Below, one piece after another: positions 21,595 to 30,901 of a stretch of 64,000 nucleotides of DNA. Under the pieces are notes generated by a model. The model was not told where the DNA came from. It made no database searches and saw only the letters and a list, made by a program, of their open reading frames with translations. Source of the stretch: Cercis canadensis (Eukaryota > Streptophyta > Magnoliopsida > Fabales > Fabaceae); NCBI GenBank assembly GCA_003255065.1, contig QAOA01006669.1, positions 1 to 64,000 on the forward strand, given 5' to 3'. The position numbers and the translations under genes were made by a program. The stretch's first letter is position 1; each line of letters opens with the position of its first letter.

Positions 21595-22878
21595 GTGATG
21601 GGGGTTAGTGGTTTGACTAGAAGTGGACGGTGTTACTTGCCTGAGGAGATAGAACACCAAAGAAAGGAGAAAGGAAAATTCGTGGCTAATGAGAGAGAGT
21701 CAGATTTAGCTAAGAAGGATACTCAAGGAGAAAATAAGGAAGAAGAAGAATTTTTGAAGATAATGAGACAAAGTGAGTACGATATAGTGGAACAAATGAA
21801 GAAAACTCCTACTCGTATTTCATTATTGCCTCTTATAATGAGCTCTGAATGTCATAGACAAGCATTACAAAGGTTCTTACAGCAAGCCTATGTACGACCA
21901 GATATAACCGAAGAGAAATTTGGAGGGATGGTAAATTTTATCAAAAACTTTAGCACAGTCTCTTTTTCTGAAGAAAAGCTGATGCCTGGTATGAGTGCTC
22001 ACAACAAGGCGCTTTATATCACGCTCAAGTGTGATAGCTATATTATAGCTAAAGTTTTAATTGATAATGGCTCTGCGCTGAATGTGCTACCTTATTCTAC
22101 CCTCATGCAATTACCGGTTAATGCGTCTCACATACGAGAAAGTAGTATGGTGGTAAGGGCTTTTGATGGAACAAAGCGTGAAGTACTTGGGGATATCTCT
22201 CTTCAGTTAGAGATCGGACCAGATAAGTTTGATGTTCCCTTCCAGGTGATGGACATAGAGCCTGCCTATACCATGTTACTTGGTAGGCCATGGATTCATG
22301 CTGCGGGAGTGGTGCCGTCTACATGGCATCAAAGACTGAAATATGTGAATGGGGGAAGGGTGATAATTGTTAAAGGAGAGGAAGAGATGCTAGTAAGCAA
22401 GTCCAGCTCATTACCATATGTTGAAGCAGCAGAGCAAGCACTGGAGTCTTCTTTCCAATCTCTGGAGATAACCTAGCATGATGGTAAAGATTTACCAAAG
22501 AAAGGGGAAATTAATCAAGTTGTAGCGAAAATGATGAAGAAGAGTGGATTTCAAAAAGGAAAAGGCTTGGGGGCCAAATTGCAAGGTATCAGTGAACCCA
22601 TTGTGCTTCCAGAAAATGAAAGTAGACAGGGGTTGGGGTATGAGCCTTCCATGGAAGAGTTCCTGAGATGGCCAAGAAAACACCATGAAACCAGACTTCC
22701 TCATCTGCTAGAGACTTTTGTGCCATCAACTGAGTCATCAATTGTGGATCATAGGCACATGATGAATACTCTAGAAGGATCCTCTAAGAAGGATTGTGGG
22801 ATTCGGCTTTGCGGAAATTTAGAAGAATTGAATAATTGGGAGATTGAGCCAATGCCAGATGTGGTCCTCTTTAAGTAA
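21595..22878 (+). pseudogene. Protease region with G-patch-like motif, element A
   Basis: The retropepsin-like core shows KVLIDNGSALNVLPYSTL (with Asn in the usual third motif position) and the later MLLGRPWIHAAG strand, matching Ty3/gypsy proteases. Past the protease, at about 22531-22607, is a glycine-rich G-patch-like stretch, SGFQKGKGLGAKLQGISEPI. The G-patch is an RNA-binding motif known next to the protease in some retroviruses. The region ends with an acidic tail just before the probable intron. Broken fossil. Confidence 0.8.
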
Positions 22879-23098
22879 TATCTATTTATGTCATATTTAT
22901 TTTGACTGAAGTCCAAAGTCACTTGAATTTTATCTTTATTATGTATTGGACCATGTTTTATTCAAAAAAAAAATTAATAAAATAATTTGTCATGGAGTTT
23001 TCATTCATTTTGGCATCCTTTTGCTTTTTCTGTCTTTCTTACCCACTTCCCATCTGTTTATTCATCTTAATTCTTGTTATGTTCTAACTTATTCTCAG
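22875..23098 (+). other. Probable intron between protease and RT regions
   Basis: GTAATATC at 22875 and a T-rich stretch ending ATTCTCAG at 23098 bound a 224-base AT-rich segment. A TTCTAAC branch-site-like word lies about 11 bases before the acceptor. Ogre elements are known to splice an intron at this place. The donor overlaps the end of the protease-side reading frame. Confidence 0.55.
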
Positions 23099-23120
23099 GA
23101 GTCTTGCTAATATAGATCTA

Positions 23121-26100
23121 ATGTCTCAAGTAGAAGCTCATGTGTCTCCAATATTTGATTCTCATATTGCATTGGGTGAAGACGATTACTGCTCTGATGA
23201 AAATTTAGATCTTTCTGGTAAATTTGAGAAAATGATTGAGTCGGCTGAAAAAGCGATACTTCCTCATAATGAAGAGATTCAGATCATAAACCTGGGTACA
23301 AAAGATGAGAAAAGAGAATTGAAGATTGTCGATAACCCAGAAAAAGAGGAAATGATTGTTCTTTTCAAAGAGTATAGTGATGTATTTGCTTGGTCTTACC
23401 AAGACATGCCTGGTCTTGACCCTAACATTGTGTCCCACAAGATTCCGCTATATTCAGATTGCAAGCCAGTCAAACAAAAGTTGAGAAGAATGAGGCCTGA
23501 AATGTCTAACAAGATAAAAGAAGAGGTGATCAAGCAAATTGAGGCTAGTTTCTTAGAAGTATCCACTTATCCGGAATGGGTTGCCAATATAGTTCCAATG
23601 CCTAAAAAGGATGGTCGAGTACGAATGTGCGTGGATTTTCGGGATCTGAATAGAGTCAGTCCGAAAGATGATTTTCCTTTGCCACAAATAGATGTGCTTG
23701 TGGACAGCACGGCAAAAATCACCGGTATTCTTTCATGGATGGGTATTCGGGGTACAATCAGATTCCAATGGCTGATGAAGATAAAGAGAAGACTACATTC
23801 ATCACACATTGGGGTACTTATTGTTATAGGGTAATGCCATTTGGGTTGAAGAATGCAGGAGCTACCTATCAAAGGGCCATGCTCACACTTTTTCATGACA
23901 TGATACACAAAGAAATCGAGGTTTATGTGGATGATATGGTGGCGAAATCAAAACAAGGAGAAAGCCATGTGAATGTGCTTCGAAAATTGTTCGAGAGGTT
24001 AAGAAAATACAAGCTAAGATTGAACCTAAACAAATGCACTTTCGGTGCGACTTCTGATAAATTGTTAGGGTTTATCATTAGCGAGAAAGGAATTGAAGTA
24101 GATCCAGATAAAGTTCGAGCAATTCGGGAGATGTCATTCCTAAGATCAGAAAAAGAAGTGCGGAGTTTCTTAGGGAAGCTTAATTACATAGCCAGATTCA
24201 TTTCAAATCTTACTCACACTTGTGAACCCATCTTCAAATTGCTGAGGAAGAATAATCCTAGAAAATGGGACGAAAAGTGTCAAGAAACTTTTGATAGAAT
24301 CAAGGAGTATTGCTTAACCCACCAGTGCTTGTACCTCCGACACCTGGAAAACCTCTCATTCTGTATTTGACTGTGCTTCAAGAATCAATGGGGAGTGTAT
24401 TAGGACAACATGATGAAGGGGGAAGAAAAGAGAGGGCCATCTATTACTTGAGCAAGAAGTTCACTGATTACGAGACGAGATATGCCATGGTAGAAAAAAC
24501 GTGTTGTGCATTAGTTTGGATGGCTAGTAGACTCCGACAATACATGCTATACCATGCTACATGGCTCATCTCTCGTATGGATCCCATCAAGTTCATTTTT
24601 GAAAAGCCCTATCTTTTTGGAAGACTAACTAAGTGGCAAATTGTCCTTTCAGAATATGATGTGGTGTACGTGACAAAGAAGGCTGTCAAAGGAAGTGTAA
24701 TTGCTGATTACTTAGCTGAAAATCCTGTAGACGATTACCAACCCATGAGATTTGAGTTTCCTGATGAAGACGTTCTCGTAGTCGAAAAAGATGATGAAAA
24801 AGAAGAAGTAAGGTGGAAGATGTACTTCGATGGTGCGGTGAATGTGCACGGGCAAGGAATAGGAGCCGTGATAATGTCACCGGAAGGAAAACAATTCCCT
24901 ATAGCCATTAAATTGGATTTTGATTGCACTAATAACATGGCGGAATATGAAGCATGTGTAAGAGGTCTACAAGCCGCTTTGGATCTAAAGGTTGATACTT
25001 TGGATGTTTTTGGAGACTCTGCTCTCATCATCTATCAGGTGACTGGAGAATGGCAAACCAAAGATTCAAAATTGGTTCCGTATCAAAAATATTTGACTCG
25101 GTTAATCAAGAAATTTGAAGACATCACCTTTTCTCATTTATCTCGCGACAATAACCTATTTGCAGATACTTTGGCTACACTAGCAGTAATGACTAAGCTA
25201 GATTGTGGAGTAATGGTGCAACCAATACAGGTGAAGTCAGAGGAAGAACCAGTTTATTGTTCTAATGTGGAAGAAGAACCGGATGGTCACCCTTGGTACT
25301 ATGATATCCTGCAATATATTAAGTCTAGAGAATATCTAGTTGGCGCTAATGAAAATGATAGGAAGACTATCAGACATTTGGCATTGGGATTCTTTTTGAG
25401 TGGAGAGATTTTATACAAAAGAAGTCATGACGGAGCACTTTTACGATGTGTGGATGCTAAAGAGGCTAATCGCATTTTGAGTGCTATTCATGAAGGAATA
25501 TGTGCTACTCATGCAAACGGTCATATGATGACTCGAAAAATTCTAAGAGCGGGTTATTACTGGACAACAATGGAAAGAGATTGCATCAGTTATGTTAGAA
25601 AGTGTCACAAGTGTCAAATCTATGCCGATCGCACTAAAGTACCATCGTCCATGTTGCACAGTATGACAACCCCTTGGCCATTTTCTATGTGGGGAATTGA
25701 TGTCATCAGTCCAATCAATCCAAAAGCATCCAATGGACACCGTTTCATTCTAGTAGCAATTGACTATTTCACAAAATGGGTAGAGTATGTTTCTTATGCG
25801 AAAGTGACTCAAAAGATAGTTGCTAGATTTTTGAAGACGAATATCATTTGTCGATATGGGCAACCAGAGAAAATCATCACTGATAACGGTTTGAATTTGA
25901 ATGGCGCGGATATACAAAAGTTGTGCACACAGTTCGCAATCAAGCATCATAATTCTTCGCCATATAGGCCTCAGATGACTGGAGCAGTAGAAGTCGCAAA
26001 CAAAAATATCAAGAAGATAGTGGAAAAGATGGTTGTGACCTATAAAGACTGGCATGAAATGCTTCCCTTTGCCTTGCATGCTTACCGTATAGTAGTTCGA

Positions 26101-26541
26101 TCATCGACTGGGGCAACGCCATATTCTCTAGTATATGGTATGGAAGCTGTTACTCCTATAGAGGTAGAGATCCCCTCTCTCCGAGTCTTGATGGAAATTG
26201 ATCTAGAAGAATCAGAATGGGCACGGGTCAGATATGAGTAGCTGAATATGATTGATGAGAAACGATTAGTTGCTATTTGTCATGGACAGTTATATCAATA
26301 AAGAATGACCAGAGCATTCAACAAAAAGGTTCGACTTCGAGAGTTTCAACCGGGAGATTTGGTGTTGAGAAAAATCTTGCCTCATTAAGAAGACGCACGG
26401 GGAAAATGGGCCCCAACTCATCAAGGCCTATACGTGGTCAAACAAGCATTCTCTGGAGGTGCTTTGATTCTTACAGATATGGAAGGGAAAGAGCTGGTTA
26501 AGCCGATAAATTCTGATGCAGTCAGAAAATATTACTCGTAA
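23121..26541 (+). pseudogene. pol region of element A: RT, two RNase H domains, integrase
   Basis: Reverse transcriptase: VRMCVDFRDLNR near 23620 and YVDDM at about 23925. First RNase H: about 24340-24700, with AIYYLSKKFTDYETRYAMVE. Second RNase H of the type that marks Tat elements: about 24815-25190, with YFDGAVNVHGQGIGAV, NNMAEYEACVRGL and a late SRDNNLFAD. Integrase: about 25480-26541, with an HANGHMMT...CHKCQ zinc region and the catalytic core D-D-E in WGIDVIS, TDNG and GAVEVANK. It replicates the element by reverse transcription in cytoplasmic particles and inserts it in the nucleus. Several breaks; a fossil. Confidence 0.9.
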
Positions 26542-27474
26542 AAAAAAAAAAAAAAAAAGACCGCTAGATTGAAAACCTGCAAAGGCAATTTAGGCAAAAA
26601 TTAGGGCATGCAAGATCGAAAACCTAAAAAGGCAATCTAGATGGGAGTTTGAGCCTGCAAGAGTGTTTGTGCAAGAATGAAAGAATTGGCCGAGAATGAA
26701 AAGGTTGTTTGAGATAAGGGAAGAAACTCAGCATATAAGAAAGCAAGAGTTATGCATTTCAATATCAGAAGGATAAACGACATCTCAGTTAATTGGAAGT
26801 CTGATCCAAAGCAATATGAGAATCAATAAAGTTGGATATCACAGAGCTACAACTGGGGCAAAATCGTTCGTTCTTTGTGACTTCTGAATCTTTCATCCCA
26901 AACTACGTGGGCTTTGATTCCTCTTTGAGGATACGTAGGCACCTACTTGATAAGGCAAGTCCAATTTCACCAAGACCCCATACTGGGGCAAATTTTTATT
27001 ATGATGAGCATTTCTTTCAGTTTTCAATCCTGTGATGTTTGTACATTTCTTTCTTGATATAAATAAAAGAAGTTAATTCATTGAATCTACTTCTTTCAGT
27101 TGTGCATATTATCCATGATAAATTATCGAGTTATGATTTTGAATAAAATGTGAGTGGATTATTTATATGGCATATTCATTTATTTCCTTAAAATAGGTCA
27201 CATTGACATGTTTTTCAAACTTCAGAATAATATCTTCTAAATCAAAGCAAAGCTCAAGATCTACTAGGAGTCGTCTTTAATAGTAAGAGCCTTTAAGAAG
27301 AGATTGAGAAATGGAAAGCATGATCTCATCATTTGGAGAATAAGGAAAAATTATCTGACAGAGACAGAAGTTCAGTTTCTAAAGAGAAAAGACACGCATG
27401 AGTAATTCGTCTTTTGAAAGATAAATTTTGATTGAACCACTTTCTTTGCAAGGGATCAAAGATGACTCATCTTA
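26542..27474 (+). other. 3' non-coding region of element A
   Basis: Begins with an A-run. It carries two copies of a GAAAACCT...AAAGGCAAT(T/C)T word (about 26570-26640) and two ACTGGGGCAAA words (26853 and 26985 areas). A strong hairpin sits at 26903-26938 and is repeated in the LTR. No coding frame is convincing. Confidence 0.6.
26903..26938 (+). ncRNA. Two-stem hairpin, 3' non-coding copy (element A)
   Basis: Outer stem CTACGT (26903-26908) pairs with ACGTAG (26933-26938). Inner stem TCCTC (26919-26923) pairs with GAGGA (26927-26931) around a TTT loop. A 10-base bulge GGGCTTTGAT lies on the 5' side. A homologous element lies in the LTR at 15690-15724 and 30516-30550. Confidence 0.6.
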
Positions 27475-28140
27475 GTGCCATGAGGTATATTCCTTACACC
27501 TTCCAGCCATTAATTTTCTTGTTATTATATTTCACACCATTAATTTCTTGGCCATTAAATTTTATGCCGTTAATTTTTCTCGCCATTATATTTTATGCCA
27601 TTGATTTCTCAGTAATTACATTTCATGCTATTAATTGTCTCACCATTATATTTCATGTCATTAATTTTCTCGCCAATACATTTCATGTCATTATGTTTCG
27701 TGCTATTAATTTTTGTCATTACATTTTATGCCATTAACTTCTCAACCGTTAATTTCATTTTTCTGCCATTAATATTTTTGTCATTACATTTCATGCCATT
27801 ATTTTTTTTATTATTTTATTTTATTTTATTTATTTTTTTTTTGCCATTAAATTTTTTGCCATTAATTTTTCAGTAATTACATTTTATATTATTAATCTTT
27901 TTGCCATTACATTTCATGCCGTTAATTTCTCAGTCATTGCCTTTCATGCCATTAAGCTTTTTGCCATTATATTTCATGTCATTTATCTTATCGCAATTAT
28001 ATTTCATGTCAGTAATTTCTTTGTCATTACCTTTTGTACCATTAATTTTCCTGTTATTACATGTTGTGTCATTATGATTTCATGTCATTCTCATTTCTTG
28101 ATATTACATTCTCCTGTCATCATGTTTTCGTCATTGTAAT
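27475..28140 (+). repeat. Minisatellite of about 30-bp units, element A
   Basis: About 20 imperfect units of the type CCATTAATTTCTCGCCATTA followed by TATTTCATG fill 650 bases upstream of the polypurine tract. Units vary in length (15-35 bases) and sequence. A reverse-complement scrap lies at 47-136. Long frames across it are a by-product of the repeat. Confidence 0.85.
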
Positions 28141-28275
28141 TTACGTTATTTTATTTTGACATTTCAACTTCTGCCTTGACTATTGGACGAAATACGTGTC
28201 TTTTATCTTTACATGTCTCCTATGTGAAAAGCGCGATAAGCAAAAGCTTTACACGTTATTCTAATAGGAAACATG

Positions 28276-28290
28276 TAAAGAGGGGCAAAC
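28276..28290 (+). promoter_or_regulatory. Polypurine tract of element A
   Basis: AAAGAGGGGCAAAC lies immediately before the LTR start TGTTAACACCC. Its position and purine content fit the primer for plus-strand DNA synthesis. Confidence 0.7.
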
Positions 28291-28513
28291 TGTTAACACC
28301 CATTTTTTTTCGTCCAAATATAAAAAAAAATAATAAAGCAGTTAGAAGCAAAATAAAAGAGACGTGGGTGGGTGCATGTGCATGTGCATGTGCTGATAAA
28401 GATAAAAGGAGAAAATAGAGACGTGAGAAAGGGGAAGAACATGGGTGCATGGGGTAGAGCAGTTAGCAAAGAGAGGGAGAGACGTGAAGGCAAAATCGGT
28501 TAGCAGTGAGTAG

Positions 28514-28520
28514 TATAAAA
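28514..28520 (+). promoter_or_regulatory. TATA box of element A 3' LTR
   Basis: TATAAAA at the position aligned with the TATA box at 13772, downstream of three ACGTG cores. Confidence 0.6.
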
Positions 28521-29277
28521 GAAGGAGCACACAAGAGCAGATGGGGGACAGTAGAGAGACCAACAAAAAAGAGAAGAGAAACAAATTTTCGGAGAGCAGA
28601 GACACACAACAAGTAGCACCAGAAAACAGAGACCAGCAGGCAGAGAATAAAATAGAGCAGCAGAAAAAAAATAGAAAAAAATAGAGAGCATATAGAGAAG
28701 AGAAAGAACAACAACGACATATAGCATTACAGAGGACAAAACACTGAACGAAAGAACATTGAAGAAGAAGAAATCACACATTACAAAGTACATATCTCAG
28801 GTATAATCATCAAAGATTCATTTTTTATGCTTATATTATTATTCATTTTTTAATAAAGCCATTAGTGAGAGGTAAGGCATGGCAGTGCCACCAGCGATGG
28901 CAACTCCAGGAAAACCATTTTCAGAGAAAAAAAAATCAGAGAGAGAGAGAGAAGCAGAGTTTTAGAGAGAGAGAGAGAGGTAAGGTTTAGAGAGAGAAAC
29001 AAAGAGAAAAAACTGAATTAAGAGGGAATAGAGACCAAGTGCAATAAAAATAGAGAAGAATTGAAGTTTCACCTTAGGATTTACAGCCTAAAGAGTGCCC
29101 AGATTCTTTCTCAGTACTTCAAATGCAAGGTGGAGAAGGGAATACTCCCATTACTGTGTTTCTTCTTGCTTTTCAAAGGTTGAAACTTCTTTTCTTATTT
29201 TGCTATTTTGTCTAGTTAAAGGTGTTGTTATTATTATTTTAGGTGTAGGTGTTTGTTTCTTTTTTTTTTTTTTTTTN

Positions 29278-30400
29278 TTAGACTCCCGAACCCTTTCTAG
29301 CTCGCAGACATATTTTTTTTTTTAGAAATTAAAGGGGGTTTTCCAATTGTTCCCCAGATTTTTAATACGATTGGTGGCGACTCCAGAGTTTTTTTATTTC
29401 GAAAACCAAATCTCTTTTTATTTTAGCCATCCTCGTTATAGCGACCTCCGGGTATGTTATGACAGTTTGGCGACTCCACTGGGGATATCGCTGAGAGCCA
29501 AGCCTAGAAAGTTAATTGTGCAAAATAAATATGACCTTTTTGTATTTTCTTTATCCCATTGTTCATTTAATTTTCATTATTTATTTCATGTATATATTGT
29601 GTATATATTTTTGCTTTGCATTCGTAAATAATTGTAGTATATTTTGTGCTTTCTTTTGCAGTGGGTAGATGTAAGATGAGGTTTGTTTGCTTCTCCTGCA
29701 CACACGAAACATTAACACTCATACCTCACACACTTTCTCTGGCTCTATACCTGAGTCACATTTAAACTTAGGATTAGATAGGGAGTGAGCATTATCCTAA
29801 AGGGGCTAAGTACCCTTGCGATCTATGTAAAGCTCTCACTTGGATTGTAACTTGTCCTTTTAACATGAGTAAATATGAGAGGCACTACCTTTCGTCTATT
29901 CACGTTAACAAGACAAGGTCTCCGTCATCTCGATAAGAGGCAATCTATAGTACCTTGGACTTCTAGGATGTAGCATTGACCTAATAACCATGCACGTAAT
30001 TTGACTGTACAAGCTCTCCTTTAGGTTAGATCATGACCACTAAGTTAAGATCCTTGAGCTTAGATGTCAACCTTTTCTTAAGACAATAGGGGCAGCATCG
30101 TTTCTCTCTTTTATTTTCTTCTCAATTTACTCGCTTTATTTCTCATTTGTAAATACACTGTAAATTTTTCTGACAAGGTTTGGTCACATTTTATTTTTGA
30201 ATTTTTCAGCAATAATCCATAGGAGGTTGAATTGTTAATATGGCTAGTCGAGATCCTGTTTTTGAAAATTCTAAGACTTCACGAGCTTTCATAAGGGATA
30301 TGGCATCACTACCAACTGAAGAGAGAGATTGTTTATCTAAGGGACATCCTAGCACATTGCCGAAGAGGCTTCGAGTTCATGTCGAAGTCAATGAGGTGAC
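29278..30400 (+). mobile_element. Second LTR tail, leader and ORF1 start of the A family
   Basis: Corresponds to 15888-16998: LTR tail, primer-binding site TTGGCGACTCCACTGGGGA, leader, then the first 53 codons of ORF1. The early part differs from the first copy by about 3-8%, but the last roughly 230 bases before the N are identical. It is either the 5' part of a second internal region in a tandem LTR-internal-LTR-internal-LTR array or a misplaced contig piece. Confidence 0.75.
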
Positions 30401-30515
30401 NTTAGATTCATGCATAGCATAATTTTTAATTTGAAAATTTTGAATTCCTTTTAATTTCAATTTCAAAAATAAGAAAAATCAAAAATAAAAAAAAAACCTT
30501 TTGAATCATTGCGAA

Positions 30516-30550
30516 TTACGTGGACTTTGATCCCTAATTAGGGTACGTAG
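30516..30550 (+). ncRNA. Two-stem hairpin, LTR copy (element A)
   Basis: Outer stem TACGT (30517-30521) with ACGTA (30545-30549). Inner stem CCCT (30532-30535) with AGGG (30540-30543), loop AATT. It shares TACGTGG.CTTTGAT and TACGTAGGCA with 26903-26938, but the inner stem bases differ and still pair. The 5' LTR counterpart at 15690-15724 is partly decayed. Confidence 0.6.
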
Positions 30551-30683
30551 GCATTCGAGGGTGACGAATCAAGTCCTGTTTTAAATAATCACCTATTTTT
30601 CTTTTAGGGATGAAATAAATACAATTAGGCCATGATTTAATTTGCACAATTAAATTTTAGGTAATCGTCATTTAGACGAGTGT

Positions 30684-30710
30684 TATAGGGTGCCTAACAC
30701 CTTCCCTATA
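30684..30710 (+). ncRNA. TATAGGG/CCCTATA hairpin near LTR end
   Basis: A perfect 7-bp stem with a 13-base loop containing TGCCTAACACC. It probably lies in the R/U5 part of the LTR. The 5' LTR copy at about 15857-15882 keeps only part of the stem. Confidence 0.55.
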
Positions 30711-30724
30711 CACAATTAGACTCC

Positions 30725-30742
30725 CGAACCCTCTCTAGTTCG
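30725..30742 (+). ncRNA. CGAAC/GTTCG hairpin near LTR end
   Basis: A 5-bp stem with an 8-base loop. The same hairpin with a 6-bp stem is at 16-33 and near 15898-15915. It is the third stem-loop in a row in this LTR tail. Confidence 0.5.
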
Positions 30743-30901
30743 CTGACATATTTTTGTTTTTAGAAATTAAAGGGGGTTTTCCAATTGTTCTCCAGATTTT
30801 TAATACGATTGGTGGCGACTCCAAAGTTTTTCATTTCGAAAACCAAATCTCTTTTTATTTTAGCCATCCTCGTTATAGCGACCTCTGGGTATGTTATGAC
30901 A

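Larger units (their letters stand above)
13487..30901 (+). mobile_element. Tat/Ogre-like Ty3/gypsy element A
   Basis: A large plus-strand LTR retrotransposon: 5' LTR 13487-16064, leader with primer-binding site, ORF1 (16838-18898), gag (19573-21498), protease region (21595-22878), probable intron, pol with RT, two RNase H domains and integrase (23121-26541), long 3' non-coding region with minisatellite, polypurine tract 28276-28290, and a 3' LTR region 28291-30901. Size, ORF1 upstream of gag and the doubled RNase H are hallmarks of the Tat/Ogre lineage. LTR tails differ by about 7% by eye over 190 bases, so it is a moderately old fossil with several breaks. No target-site duplication is visible; the right side is disturbed by two N joins. 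Confidence 0.88.
28291..30901 (+). repeat. 3' LTR region of element A, interrupted by N joins
   Basis: Starts TGTTAACACCC after the polypurine tract. Up to the N at 29277 it aligns with the first part of the 5' LTR. The segment 29278-30400 then resumes near the LTR end and runs on into leader and ORF1. After the N at 30401 the LTR tail restarts and ends with TATGTTATGACA at about 30901. Some 1.6 kb of LTR expected at 29277 is missing. The region is therefore an assembly composite or a collapsed tandem array, not a clean LTR. Confidence 0.75.

Noticed and set aside
27432-27876. Hydrophobic frames resembling membrane proteins
   Set aside because: They are translations of the T-rich minisatellite of element A.
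28256-28793. Several minus-strand frames rich in Leu, Ser and Phe over the element A LTR
   Set aside because: They are the complement of purine-rich LTR DNA; composition alone keeps them open. The same artefact occurs at 13503-14024 in the other LTR.
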